In this document: positions 1 to 8,397 of the stretch, one piece after another | How the letters are laid out: each line of letters opens with the position of its first letter | Numbering within the stretch: position 1 is the stretch's first letter | Source of the DNA: an uncultured Clostridia bacterium | Lineage (GTDB): Bacteria; Bacillota; Clostridia; Oscillospirales; Ruminococcaceae | Length of the DNA stretch: 32,197 nt | NCBI GenBank assembly: GCA_945833805.1 | Contig: CAMAGG010000006.1 | Coordinates: 1 to 32,197, forward strand | Direction: 5' to 3' | Position numbers and translations under genes: made by a program | The notes under the pieces: generated by a model | The model's database searches: none | Told to the model about the DNA's origin: nothing | The model's input: only the letters and a program-made list of their open reading frames with translations

Positions 1-90
1 TTGAGGCGTGTTTAAAGATAAGAGACAAACAATTCTCTGTCAAGTAAATTCCCATAAGTCGAGCAGATGAAATTATAATACCGATTGAAT

Positions 91-110
91 GCCCCGTCAC
101 CCGACGGGGC
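91..110 (-). terminator. Hairpin closing the minus-strand conjugation operon
   Basis: A perfect 8-bp stem (GCCCCGTC / GACGGGGC) with a 4-nt loop lies 11 nt past the stop of the 662-residue gene. On the minus strand the bases after the stem are only mildly AT-rich. The T-rich tract (GTTTCCTGTTTT) is on the plus-strand side, so the hairpin may stop transcription better from the left. The GC-rich stem and its place just after the last gene support a terminator. Confidence 0.6.
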
Positions 111-120
111 GTTTCCTGTT

Positions 121-2109
121 TTACGGCTGCACCGCCGAAATAGTCGCAAAAAGCTCATCGGACATACCCGTCCTAAAACCCTTGAACCACAATCGTGGAT
201 TGACCTCAACACCTAAATCTGTGGCAGAAAGTCCGCGGTAATAGTGCGGCTGGGAATACTGCGGCTGCGACACCTCACCGCTCATTATGCTCACCTTTAT
301 GCTGACGTGCGGAATGGTTTCTCCTGCCGGAAAAGCATGATACCAAGTATTTGTCCCCGTAATAAAGTCGCGGGTGCTGTCGGCTGTTCCGTTGTGTGCG
401 TAGCCCACACGAAAACTGCCGTCGCTGCGGAGCAGCATATCCTCTCCTATATCGTACTCCTCGGAAATACCGTCAAGGCTGGCAAGGCAGGAGTATTCAA
501 CAAACAGCGTCACTGTGCCGTTATCGGTAAGTCCGTCAACGCTCGGAAACGGAAAGCCGTAGTCCTTTTCAAACTGCCCTGTATCAATGACATAGGCAAT
601 AGTAACCGCGCTGTAATTCAGAACATTACTCGTTATATCTGCGCTTGCAATATGACCGCCGTTCTCCATATCCCACACGTCATAAATGTAGGCAAACTGA
701 ATAGAATTGCCACAATCAAGCAGATTAGCGTAGACAGGTACGCTCTCGTTCAGCCACAAGGTTATGCCTTCCTCCGGCAGGTCGTGCGATACTCTGCCAT
801 AATTGTATTTGTGTATTTTGCTTACCTCTCCGCATTGATTGAGTATGCCGTTTGATCCGGACTTTAAGGCGGAACTGTCAACGGGCAGCTCAAAGAAACC
901 TTCAAAGTAAACAAATAACGCTGCCTGCACCATATTGTCAAGACTCAGCGTCCATTCTTCTTCCGGGACGTCTGCGTCACGCAGGGCAAGCTCGATAGCG
1001 TTCTGGGAATCCTCAACATATTGGTCGAAACTCTCATCTATGCCGAAAATCTCCGCCCACATATCGTTTGCGGGACATTCCAGCGTGATACTTAGCTTGT
1101 TGTTTGTGCGCTCGGTGGTTATCGAAACCTGTCCGTCATATACGGTATCTTCAAGCAGCGAAACAAGGTTTGAGGTTTCAAACACATTCAGCTTAATCGC
1201 TCCGCTGCCGTCTGATAGCCCCTGCCAGGTTGAATGAAGATATTCCTCGGCAGCCTCGGCGGTTTCGGGAATGTTACCTATCGCCTCGGCAAGCTGCGCG
1301 TCAAGGCTTTCTTCTGCGGCACTCTGCTCGTTCATATTCACCAGAAACTCCCGGCATTGGCGGACATTGTACATAGCAAGGAACCGCGGCAGATAGATAG
1401 TGCCGCCGCCGATACAGGTGTACTCAACTGTCTGCGTGCTGCCGGTGCTGTCGGTCACATTAAGTGTTTGGGCGGTGCAAGCCTTCCCGTCCTCGGTAGT
1501 GGTTTCATCGTAGAGGTACTCATACTGCGGCATACTCTCCATAGCACGGCAGTACAGAAAAGATTTCACGCTGTCCTCATATCCGCTGATACGCTCTATT
1601 CCCGTATCATCTGAAAATTGCGGCTTTGTTATATCGGAATAGTCCATATCCGAACTGAAATCGGCTATGTATTCGTCAAATTCGCTTTGTGAGCTTATTC
1701 CACGGAGAGCAGCGGCATAGGTTTCCATGACCGATTGTGCCTGCGCTATTTCCTCGCTGTCGTAGAGAATTAGGGTACTGCCGTCAAAGCCGCTGTTGAT
1801 AGCCGCCTTTGACAGATTAACGGAAAAATCGGGCATGAAATCATAGACCTCGCGCTTTATATCTCCGTCAATTTCAGCGTTCATTCCGTCAAAAACCTCG
1901 CTGATACAAGTCCTGATATATCTCCAATGGTTTTGCAGGTCGGTTGTCTGAATAATATCCAGCAGACCGCTTATAAAGCCGGCAAATGCCGTGAATATCA
2001 TCATAATCAGACCGATAACTACCATGATAATTTTCAGAACAGTATTGCGCCCCTGTTCGCTGGATAGGGACTCGGCAATAACGGCAATTAGTTTCGGGTT
2101 GACCGCCAT
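121..2109 (-). CDS. Membrane-anchored extracytoplasmic conjugation protein (unknown family)
   Basis: This 662-residue protein has a short cytoplasmic N terminus, one strong membrane segment at about residues 26-50 (IIMVVIGLIMMIFTAF), then a long acidic, soluble domain predicted to face outward. The N-terminal layout resembles the large cell-wall hydrolase proteins encoded just after virB4 in Tn1549-like elements. I see no NlpC/P60, CHAP or lysozyme catalytic motif, so it may be the structural part without the enzyme, or a VirB8-like component. The start is well set: GGAGG lies 6 nt before the ATG. It is the last gene of its operon, just after a 25-codon peptide gene and virB4, and a GC-rich hairpin follows. 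Involvement in the envelope part of the T4SS is inferred from position and topology. Confidence 0.6.
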   Translation of the reverse strand: MAVNPKLIAVIAESLSSEQGRNTVLKIIMVVIGLIMMIFTAFAGFISGLLDIIQTTDLQNHWRYIRTCISEVFDGMNAEIDGDIKREVYDFMPDFSVNLSKAAINSGFDGSTLILYDSEEIAQAQSVMETYAAALRGISSQSEFDEYIADFSSDMDYSDITKPQFSDDTGIERISGYEDSVKSFLYCRAMESMPQYEYLYDETTTEDGKACTAQTLNVTDSTGSTQTVEYTCIGGGTIYLPRFLAMYNVRQCREFLVNMNEQSAAEESLDAQLAEAIGNIPETAEAAEEYLHSTWQGLSDGSGAIKLNVFETSNLVSLLEDTVYDGQVSITTERTNNKLSITLECPANDMWAEIFGIDESFDQYVEDSQNAIELALRDADVPEEEWTLSLDNMVQAALFVYFEGFFELPVDSSALKSGSNGILNQCGEVSKIHKYNYGRVSHDLPEEGITLWLNESVPVYANLLDCGNSIQFAYIYDVWDMENGGHIASADITSNVLNYSAVTIAYVIDTGQFEKDYGFPFPSVDGLTDNGTVTLFVEYSCLASLDGISEEYDIGEDMLLRSDGSFRVGYAHNGTADSTRDFITGTNTWYHAFPAGETIPHVSIKVSIMSGEVSQPQYSQPHYYRGLSATDLGVEVNPRLWFKGFRTGMSDELFATISAVQP

Positions 2110-2121
2110 AATACACCTCCG

Positions 2122-2199
2122 TCATATTTCCGGCAGAATGAGCAGCAAAATCGCAAAGGTAACGGGTATTGCTGTAATGATTACGGGTAAGGAAATCAT
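2122..2199 (-). CDS. 25-residue hydrophobic membrane peptide
   Basis: This short open frame lies in what would otherwise be a gap. Its ATG overlaps the virB4 stop (ATGA), with purine-rich GGCGGCGGAAG just upstream. Its TGA lies a few bases before the GGAGG of the next gene. The product begins MISLPVIITAIPV and ends LLLILPEI, so nearly the whole peptide is one membrane span with no charge before the final Glu. Start-stop overlap on the left and tight packing on the right argue for a real, translationally coupled gene. It could be a small T4SS membrane subunit, an assembly factor for the following anchored protein, or just a coupling leader. No family recognised. Confidence 0.5.
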   Translation of the reverse strand: MISLPVIITAIPVTFAILLLILPEI

Positions 2200-4010
2200 C
2201 TTCCGCCGCCCTTTCCGAAAATCGCAAGCCTTTCGTCCGAAAACTCAAACTTGACCTTGACCGCCTGCGAACCGACTTTCATCAGAGCAATTCCGCGCTG
2301 TTTTGCGGCGAGCAACTCATACTGTGCCTCATTAAGCGCAAATACCTCTTTTGTTTCGCGCAGGCTGTCGCCGTCAACTCCGAACAGCAGCTTGAATGAC
2401 GGCAAATCAAGAACCGCCTGTCCGTAAAGTCTTATCTGCGGGTCGAGGAAATCGGTGATTGATTGTGTTGCAACAACAATGCTGCCTTCGTACTTTCTTG
2501 CTCTTTTTTCAGCATTACGCAGAAATTCAAGGGATTGAGGTACGTTCGGGTCTATCATAGTCCAGCACTCGTCCGCAACAAGCATAATGCGCTCTGTGGT
2601 GTCGCGTGTGATTTGCTCCCAGCACCACGAAAGCACATTGAAATACTGTGCGGCAAGAACGGAACCTGACATTTGCACCAGCGACTTTGTATCCAGCACC
2701 ACGAAGGAGCTGTGCGGAGAAATGGTAGTGTGTCCGTTCCACAACCCATGGTCTGCGCCGTTTGCGGCAGACTCCAGATAGGTTTTCAAGTCCTCATAAT
2801 AAGGAGAATTGCTGTCCTTGCCGCACTTGCTCTCAATCAGGCGGTAAAGGTCGCCTATGGTTGGGAACTGCTCGTTCTTTAATCCGCGAACATCTGTATT
2901 CCATGTAATTCCGTACCGTGCGTATAGCTCGACAATGGTCTTGTTAAGCAAAGCGCGTAATCTATCGTCCATTGACGGTATGTATAGCTGGAAGAAAGTT
3001 TCAAGGGTTTTAAGGTGAATTGCCAAATCGCCTATTCCGTCGTTATCCGAGGTGTTCTTATCGTCCTCGTCCTTTGGCGCAGGGCGCACCTGCAACGGAT
3101 TGATTAGACCGCCGCGCCCTCCGGCAACGTCTATCCAGTCACCGTCAAAGTATTCGCCGCGGCACATATCCTTGTATTCACCTTCGGGGTCTATGATTAT
3201 GATTTTCGTACCGTGGGCGTATTCGCTGGCGACAATGTGCTTGGTCGCAGTAGATTTGCCCGTTCCTGTGCCGCCGATAATGGTTATATTGCTGTTGGTA
3301 CGGCTCTTTTCGCGCTTCCAGAGGTCAAGCAGAATAATTCCGCCGCCGCTGTCCTTTCCGAGATAGTAGCCGCTGCCGTCATTAAAGCCGGACGCAGCAA
3401 ATGGAAATCCGCCGACAAAGGTGGAAAGCGGAAACGCTCGACGGGAAATCTCGTTTATTTCCTTGTTCTGCGGATAGGTGGGGCTGATATGCTGATAGCC
3501 CTCTTTTTGGAGGTTAGCAAGTACGCGCAGGCGGCAGCCCACGGTGTTCGCAAGGGACACTACTCGCGTACAGCGTTCCCGGAAATCCTCCTCGTCATTT
3601 GAGATAACCATAATTGTGGTATTCCATACGCCCATAGTTTCGTTGTTCTGATCCATCTGCCGCATGGCGTTCTCCTGGTCATCAGCGGACTTTTCTGCTC
3701 TCTGGCGTTCAAGGGAGTCTTTCGTTGATAGCTGAATACCGCGCTGAGTGGTTATGTTCTTTGACATATTGGCGAGCAGTAAGCCGTTGTCGATTGGTTC
3801 ATAGTTTATAGCAACGATGGTACCGGGAAGATTGGTGAGCTTTGAGTACCAGCCATAATCGGGATTGGACGGATAGCTGATAACCGTATAGACACGGCAG
3901 AAATACTCGCCGAGCATAAAATCGTTGCGGTTAAATTCCAGACCAACAGGTGTTATCGCCGCCTGCAAAGCGGTGTTTATCTGTAATTCTTCAAATTCGT
4001 TCTGTTTCAT
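2196..4010 (-). CDS. virB4: VirB4-family conjugation ATPase
   Basis: Cytoplasmic ATPase expected to power assembly and substrate transfer of the type IV secretion channel. The N-terminal part carries the VirB4 pattern of Gram-positive elements (YPSNPDYGW at about 46-54). A Walker A box GGTGTGKST sits at about residues 246-254, followed by IIIIDPEGEY. The Walker B motif MLVADE is at about 476-481 and VVATQS follows it, as is usual in VirB4/TraC proteins. An upstream in-frame ATG at 4025 exists, but the ATG at 4010 has AAAGGA 6 nt before it, so I start there (604 residues). The upstream gene ends just before this start, so the two are probably co-translated. No motif appears damaged. Confidence 0.93.
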   Translation of the reverse strand: MKQNEFEELQINTALQAAITPVGLEFNRNDFMLGEYFCRVYTVISYPSNPDYGWYSKLTNLPGTIVAINYEPIDNGLLLANMSKNITTQRGIQLSTKDSLERQRAEKSADDQENAMRQMDQNNETMGVWNTTIMVISNDEEDFRERCTRVVSLANTVGCRLRVLANLQKEGYQHISPTYPQNKEINEISRRAFPLSTFVGGFPFAASGFNDGSGYYLGKDSGGGIILLDLWKREKSRTNSNITIIGGTGTGKSTATKHIVASEYAHGTKIIIIDPEGEYKDMCRGEYFDGDWIDVAGGRGGLINPLQVRPAPKDEDDKNTSDNDGIGDLAIHLKTLETFFQLYIPSMDDRLRALLNKTIVELYARYGITWNTDVRGLKNEQFPTIGDLYRLIESKCGKDSNSPYYEDLKTYLESAANGADHGLWNGHTTISPHSSFVVLDTKSLVQMSGSVLAAQYFNVLSWCWEQITRDTTERIMLVADECWTMIDPNVPQSLEFLRNAEKRARKYEGSIVVATQSITDFLDPQIRLYGQAVLDLPSFKLLFGVDGDSLRETKEVFALNEAQYELLAAKQRGIALMKVGSQAVKVKFEFSDERLAIFGKGGGR

Positions 4011-4021
4011 AGGGTGTCCTT

Positions 4022-4711
4022 TCATCTTGCTTTCAGCACGGAAATCTTCTCGTCAACGTCTGTGTTTTCAAGGTGAGCATAAGCGGGAATATTCACGAGA
4101 TTGCAAAGGCGAACGAGACCGCGGCTGTCAACAACGCTTGCTTTAATGCGGTTTTCGTTGTATATCTTGGCAAGTTCCTCGGCTCTTGCAACGATACCAC
4201 GCTCGTCCTCGCGCTTGGTGCTTTCCCAGATGATGATGTAATACTGACGTTCCAGCGTTTCACCTGACATTACCATTCCCGCAAGCTCGTCCATTTCTGC
4301 TTTTATCAGCTTTCGCCTGCCGCCGGCAGCATCGTTTTTCAGCTGTTCATAATCGCGGAGGGCGCGGGATATATCAACAGGACGGGATACCGCGATATAC
4401 TTGTATGGGTATTTTACAGAGGACAAGCGAGATGAGAGGTTTCGCTTTATAACCTCCTGCTCCGCGTTTGAAAACAGCTCGATTGACAGACCTTCGATCT
4501 GTACGGCTGCGATAATCATATCGTCAATAGTGTAAAGGCATTTTTCTCCTAGTGTTCGGGCATTTATAAACTCCTGCGCTGTGGCTTTTGCGGCTTTCTC
4601 CCGTTCTTCCTCGTCGTTGGACTTTATCCTTTTGGCAGCTTCGTTCCTGCGAAACCACCAGAGAAAACCGCCGCAAAGCGCCAGCACAATAAGGGAAATT
4701 GCTATCTGCAT
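4022..4711 (-). CDS. Conserved conjugation protein, single membrane anchor, VirB4-N-like
   Basis: The 229-residue product has one N-terminal membrane segment (about 2-20), a highly charged linker, then a soluble domain. The block YIAVSRPVDISRAL at about 105-118 and the C-terminal RLCNLVNIPAYAHLE are of a kind I associate with proteins just upstream of virB4 in Clostridia conjugative elements, resembling the N-terminal fold of VirB4/CagE. VirB4 itself seems to have its own N-terminal domain here, so this is probably a separate partner rather than a split half. Start: ATG with AAAGGA about 10 nt upstream. Family placement is from memory of the pattern; a role in the T4SS inner-membrane complex is inferred. 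Confidence 0.6.
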   Translation of the reverse strand: MQIAISLIVLALCGGFLWWFRRNEAAKRIKSNDEEEREKAAKATAQEFINARTLGEKCLYTIDDMIIAAVQIEGLSIELFSNAEQEVIKRNLSSRLSSVKYPYKYIAVSRPVDISRALRDYEQLKNDAAGGRRKLIKAEMDELAGMVMSGETLERQYYIIIWESTKREDERGIVARAEELAKIYNENRIKASVVDSRGLVRLCNLVNIPAYAHLENTDVDEKISVLKAR

Positions 4712-4731
4712 AGGCTTTGTTCCTTTCTGAA

Positions 4732-5763
4732 TTAAGGTTCAATCTCGTTTTCATCAGTCTGCTCGTTCTGCATGGATAAATGCGCCCATATCGCTGACGG
4801 ATATGCTTTAAGCGTATAATCCGGTGAGCTGCATAAATCAAGAACGTCTGCGGGGTTATAATCACCTATAAAGACAGAGCCTTTGTTCTCTCTCCATAGT
4901 TCTCCGGCAAGGCTAGTCTTGATACGAACGGGATTGCTTTCTGTGGTTTGCCCTTGAGCTGCGTCAATACTATCCACATTATCCATAATAAGCTGACCGT
5001 TTCCGTCTACAATGGCATATTTCACGTCGGGCGAAAGCCCGTAGTTTACGCTCTCCACAAGGTACTGCGGATTGTCGGAAAGGAGCTGCCTTCCGTCAAC
5101 TACTCTCCATTCGCCTTCAAGTCCGTCCGGAAGAATAACGCTCTCTCCGTTTATGCTGATAGGCTCATATCGGGTGTTGATGTAATGGTCATAGGCAGCG
5201 GGAATACGGTCAAAGGGGAATGATGTTCGCTTTTCTTTCACCTCGCCGCCGCTGAAATAATTCATAACAGCTACGGAACGCCTGTCCGCATTAAACTCAA
5301 TTTCAAGCACATTTTCAGAGCTTATCATATTGTCGATATAATCTGTTTGAGGGATAAACAGCGCCGATTTGGATAATGTTTCAGCAAGGCTGTCGGTATG
5401 AAACAGCATAAGTGCATCAGCCGTGTCCAGTTCATCACAGCGGAAATACAACTTTTTTCCGTTCTCAATCAACGAAATGAGAGTAATAGTGTTGGTAGTG
5501 CGGTTGTTTTCGTTCAGAAGATCGTTCGCGGTTTCATTCCTCATATCGCACCATTGGACAAGAATGTTGTATAAACAATCTTTCTGAAAATATGGGTGAT
5601 ATGTGTTTACAAGCTCTCTGTCAAGCCTGCTATCTCTGGTGCAATGCTTAACAAAATCGTATGTGTTTGTGCCTTCGTAAAACTCCGCAGGAAAATCTTT
5701 CGTTCCTTTTTCGGCAATCATGCGATTTATGAGAGAAATCACCTTAGAAACGCTGTATGTCAT
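4732..5763 (-). CDS. Hypothetical protein with acidic C-terminal tail
   Basis: I do not recognise this 343-residue protein. It is soluble, without a signal peptide or membrane segment, rich in Asp/Asn/Ser, and ends QTDENEIEP, a tail similar to those of several genes at 22-31 kb. The chosen ATG overlaps the stop of the preceding gene (ATGA), which implies translational coupling; a longer in-frame start at 5784 lies inside that gene and is less likely. Together with its upstream neighbour it separates the toxin-antitoxin pair from the virB4 block, so it could be cargo carried in the conjugation operon rather than a channel component. Confidence 0.7.
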   Translation of the reverse strand: MTYSVSKVISLINRMIAEKGTKDFPAEFYEGTNTYDFVKHCTRDSRLDRELVNTYHPYFQKDCLYNILVQWCDMRNETANDLLNENNRTTNTITLISLIENGKKLYFRCDELDTADALMLFHTDSLAETLSKSALFIPQTDYIDNMISSENVLEIEFNADRRSVAVMNYFSGGEVKEKRTSFPFDRIPAAYDHYINTRYEPISINGESVILPDGLEGEWRVVDGRQLLSDNPQYLVESVNYGLSPDVKYAIVDGNGQLIMDNVDSIDAAQGQTTESNPVRIKTSLAGELWRENKGSVFIGDYNPADVLDLCSSPDYTLKAYPSAIWAHLSMQNEQTDENEIEP

Positions 5764-7028
5764 AGTAATTCGTTGTCCTCCCAATCGTAATCGTCATCAC
5801 CGCAGTAGCTTTCTTCATCTAAACCGAGAAATGAGGAGCGTTCAACAGAAAAACTGCCGCTTTCAAGCAGAGTAAGCTCGCCTACATTCTCTATCTCGTC
5901 CCAGAAATGAGAAATATGTTCAAGCTGCTCTGCGGTGGCATTTTCGGTTTCGCCCGTGATACCTGTCGGAGCAAAATGGTAGTATTCATACTCCGCATCA
6001 ACCGTGTCGCTCTGATTGTGGCAGTAGATGTATTCATCAGCTCTGTCGCTGTTTTTGAGATATTCCTCACAGTTGCAATAGCTGCCCTCAAAGAACACCT
6101 CTGTTTCATTCCCCTGTGACAATTCAAGGCGTGTGAATGTGATGGGATGGGAAATATTCAGAGTATTTACCAGTGCAGCGGTGTAGTCCTGTTCGTTGAG
6201 GTAAGAGTGCAGCTGAAGAAATTCCCTGCGGTCTTTACGCAGAAAATCTCTCATTATGCGGCGGTCATTGGTAAAGTCCCAGGTGGTTTTATCAAGTCCG
6301 AGTCCGCGCCGGGCTGCTTTTGTGAGCAGTTTCATAGCATATTCGTCTGCAACGCACACGGCGGCGGGTTTGAGAAAATCATTTACCGCCGCCTCAAAAC
6401 ATTCTGTTCCGCGGTCGGCAAGGTATTGGCGGCAGCTGCTCTGAAGGTGATTGAAAAAATCATAATCTCTTGAATAGGTCTTAGCAATATCCACAATATC
6501 CTCAAAATCCAGATGATTGGTCACTATCTGACCGTTTGAGGTGCTGTCGGGATTGTAGTACATCCAGCGCACCTCGTTCTTTTCATAGTCGATAAAGAAA
6601 ACCTCGCGATATTCAAGTTCGGGTTCGTTAAAAAGCATTATGCTGCCCATACTTGCACCGTCGGGCGTTGTTTCCCTGCCCATATTCGTGCGGATAAACA
6701 AATCAATGTAATTGAACGAAAATGAGTGCGTCTGTATCTCGTTAGATGTGCTATCTGCGGCAGTAATTCTACGGAACAGAAAATCGACCTCGAAAGCAAG
6801 GTAGTTTTCAGCGTTCTTGGCGGCGGTGTAATCATCATACGATGTGTGTGCGCCCATCTTCTCAATATCAATGAGAAAGAGCTGCTCCGCTTCGCAAAAG
6901 CTCTCCTGCTTACTGTATTCGTCGATTAGCCGCACCACATTTTCCGGTGAGATTGAAGGCGGACAGACGATGTATTCCGTTCGGTCTGCAACATTCAGTA
7001 ATATAAGGGTTGGTTTGTTTTGGCTCAT
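5760..7028 (-). CDS. Hypothetical protein with acidic C-terminal tail
   Basis: This 422-residue soluble protein has no motif I can name. It has many aromatic and acidic residues and ends CGDDDYDWEDNELL. The start at 7028 (MSQNKPT) has AAGGAG 7 nt upstream; a TTG 18 nt earlier in frame lacks such support. It is the first minus-strand gene after the divergent toxin-antitoxin operon, so its promoter must lie in 7029-7188, and it is coupled to the next gene by an ATGA overlap. Its length and position are clear; its function is unknown. Confidence 0.72.
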   Translation of the reverse strand: MSQNKPTLILLNVADRTEYIVCPPSISPENVVRLIDEYSKQESFCEAEQLFLIDIEKMGAHTSYDDYTAAKNAENYLAFEVDFLFRRITAADSTSNEIQTHSFSFNYIDLFIRTNMGRETTPDGASMGSIMLFNEPELEYREVFFIDYEKNEVRWMYYNPDSTSNGQIVTNHLDFEDIVDIAKTYSRDYDFFNHLQSSCRQYLADRGTECFEAAVNDFLKPAAVCVADEYAMKLLTKAARRGLGLDKTTWDFTNDRRIMRDFLRKDRREFLQLHSYLNEQDYTAALVNTLNISHPITFTRLELSQGNETEVFFEGSYCNCEEYLKNSDRADEYIYCHNQSDTVDAEYEYYHFAPTGITGETENATAEQLEHISHFWDEIENVGELTLLESGSFSVERSSFLGLDEESYCGDDDYDWEDNELL

Positions 7029-7082
7029 TGGTGTTCTCCTTCTCAATTCCGATAACAGCTGCTAAAGGCTTAATATTTATTA

Positions 7083-7099
7083 GGTGAAGTCTATTCACC
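7083..7099. promoter_or_regulatory. Inverted repeat in divergent intergenic region
   Basis: GGTGAA, a 5-nt gap and TTCACC form a perfect 6-bp inverted repeat about 55 nt upstream of the minus-strand gene start and close to the plus-strand promoter. It may be an operator for the minus-strand genes or a second site for the antitoxin. On the minus strand a weak promoter may overlap the plus -35 (TTGTCA, 17 nt, TATATG), which would put the repeat just downstream of its start point. Confidence 0.35.
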
Positions 7100-7137
7100 A
7101 TTGACTCTGCACCTCCATATAATTATTTTAGAACCTC

Positions 7138-7166
7138 TTGACAAACCCTATTAAATAGGGTATAAT
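7138..7166 (+). promoter_or_regulatory. Consensus promoter with operator palindrome for the toxin-antitoxin operon
   Basis: TTGACA at 7138-7143 and TATAAT at 7161-7166 are both perfect consensus, separated by exactly 17 nt. The spacer holds a perfect palindrome, CCCTATT-A-AATAGGG, at 7146-7160. A repressor bound there would block RNA polymerase, which fits autorepression by the HTH antitoxin, alone or with the toxin. Confidence 0.85.
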
Positions 7167-7188
7167 AATATCAAAGGAGGGAATGCTA

Positions 7189-7530
7189 TTGACAAGAACA
7201 TTTGTTATGCTCCCCGAATTTGATAAGCAATGGGCAAATCTTGGGCTTACAGACAAGGATTTAAACAGATTGCAGCTTGAATTGCTTGAAAACCCACAAA
7301 AAGGCGATGTAATTCAAGGTACCGGTGGGCTGCGAAAGCTGCGCTTTGCCTTTGAAAACAGGGGAAAAAGCGGCAGCGCAAGAGTTGCCTATGTTGATTT
7401 TGTTGTCTATGAGAAAATCTACCTGATAACCGTTTATCAAAAGAACGAAAAGGAAAATCTATCACAAGCCGAAAGGAACAATATCAAACGAGTGATTGAG
7501 TTCCTGGACAAACAGCTGAAAGGAGAATGA
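7189..7530 (+). CDS. RelE/HigB-type toxin
   Basis: The product (about 113 residues) has the layout of RelE/HigB-superfamily toxins, which cleave mRNA on the ribosome. Visible features are an N-terminal helix (FDKQWANLGLTDKDLNRLQ), a GTGGLRKLRFAF segment, a basic patch, the strand RVAYVDFVVYEKIYLITVYQKNEKENL and a C-terminal helix. This matches the RelE family often annotated with XRE-type antitoxins. An ATG at 7183 lies only 2 nt after GGAGG, so the in-frame TTG at 7189, 8 nt away, is the likelier start. The antitoxin gene follows after 3 nt. It is the only plus-strand operon in the window and lies between the Tad and virB4 blocks. Confidence 0.85.
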   Translation: MTRTFVMLPEFDKQWANLGLTDKDLNRLQLELLENPQKGDVIQGTGGLRKLRFAFENRGKSGSARVAYVDFVVYEKIYLITVYQKNEKENLSQAERNNIKRVIEFLDKQLKGE

Positions 7531-7533
7531 TCC

Positions 7534-7845
7534 ATGAGTGTTTATGAAAGCATTATGCAGGGTCTTAATGAAGCCGTTGAGTACGAAAAAGGCAATGTCA
7601 AGGCTCGTACTGCAACGATTTCTGTTGCTCCTATTCCCGACATTGATTCCGATGAGGTAAAGAGCATAAGAAACTCCCTAAACATGACGCAGGTTATTTT
7701 TGCCGCTGTCATGGGTGTTTCCGTAAAGACCGTAGAGGCTTGGGAAAGCGGCACAAACACTCCGTCCGGAACAGCAAGAAGAATGCTTTATATGCTGAAA
7801 ACTGACCCGACTATCCCCGAAAAATTCAACCTCTATTGCAGATAA
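7534..7845 (+). CDS. HigA-like XRE-family antitoxin
   Basis: This 103-residue protein has a flexible N-terminal half and a C-terminal helix-turn-helix at about residues 46-90. The recognition region reads MTQVIFAAVMGVSVKTVEAWE, followed by SGTNTPSGTARRML, the pattern of HigA/NadS-type antitoxins encoded after their toxin. It should bind and neutralise the upstream toxin and repress the shared promoter, probably through the palindrome at 7146-7160. GGAG lies 8 nt before the ATG, inside the end of the toxin gene, so the two are co-translated. A strong hairpin terminator follows the stop. Confidence 0.88.
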   Translation: MSVYESIMQGLNEAVEYEKGNVKARTATISVAPIPDIDSDEVKSIRNSLNMTQVIFAAVMGVSVKTVEAWESGTNTPSGTARRMLYMLKTDPTIPEKFNLYCR

Positions 7846-7851
7846 GGCTAT

Positions 7852-7873
7852 CCGCTCCGAGTATTCGGGGCGG
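7852..7873 (+). terminator. Terminator of the toxin-antitoxin operon
   Basis: A 9-bp stem with one G-T pair (CCGCTCCGA / TCGGGGCGG) and loop GTAT, followed on the plus strand by TTTCTTATT. It lies 6 nt after the antitoxin stop and between converging genes. Confidence 0.8.
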
Positions 7874-7884
7874 TTTCTTATTCA

Positions 7885-8397
7885 TTAAAACTTTGCTTTC
7901 CATTCCGACTTTACCTCCAGCGTATAGCGCATTGGGGCAAGGCTTGACCATGCAAAATCATAGGGTATCTCAACCTCTATCGTTCCCTCAACGGAAAATT
8001 TCTCGGCTGTGCTTGTGTCGCCGGGAGCGCGGGGAGCCGGGGTTACTGAAAAGGTAATGTTCTTTATCGTGCATTGTGCTATTTCGCCGTTGGACATGGC
8101 ATTATTCATATACTGCATGATTTGCGCTTTAGTCGCGGTATGTGATTCACGCCACACATAGCCGCCTGTGTTAGAATAGCTTGCTGCCTGTCCCTCGCGC
8201 ACATTCTGATATAGTTTCGCATAATTTGACACCGAAACATGAATGATAGCGTCCTCATACTTATCGCGAATTGCTGCCACCTCGATATTTATGCGGATAA
8301 CCTCAAAAATACCAAAGGCAAGCAGCATTACAACGATAACAATAACCGAGGTCATGACCGTAGAAAAGCCCTTGTTGGAGCGTAACCTTTTAAGCAT
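7885..8397 (-). CDS. TadE-like pseudopilin
   Basis: The 170-residue product has a short basic N terminus (MLKRLRSNKG), then FSTVM and a long hydrophobic helix to about residue 35, then an outward-facing soluble domain. This is the arrangement of Tad minor pilins: prepilin peptidase would cut after Gly10. The usual Glu at +5 is not present. It is the last gene of the Tad module and overlaps the preceding pseudopilin gene by 8 nt. The start is the ATG before LKRLRS; upstream in-frame codons lie inside the previous gene. GGAGG is present but rather far, at 12 nt. The assignment rests on context and topology, not on a sequence signature. Confidence 0.65.
   Translation of the reverse strand: MLKRLRSNKGFSTVMTSVIVIVVMLLAFGIFEVIRINIEVAAIRDKYEDAIIHVSVSNYAKLYQNVREGQAASYSNTGGYVWRESHTATKAQIMQYMNNAMSNGEIAQCTIKNITFSVTPAPRAPGDTSTAEKFSVEGTIEVEIPYDFAWSSLAPMRYTLEVKSEWKAKF

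Noticed and set aside
1889-2248. 119-codon minus-strand frame across the virB4/anchored-protein junction
   Set aside because: It overlaps both real genes and has an odd composition. The 25-codon hydrophobic frame fits the gap better.
6910-7101. 63-codon minus-strand frame with GGAGG upstream, a possible leader peptide
   Set aside because: Most of it overlaps the 7028 gene in another frame, and the likely promoter leaves no room for its ribosome binding site in the RNA.
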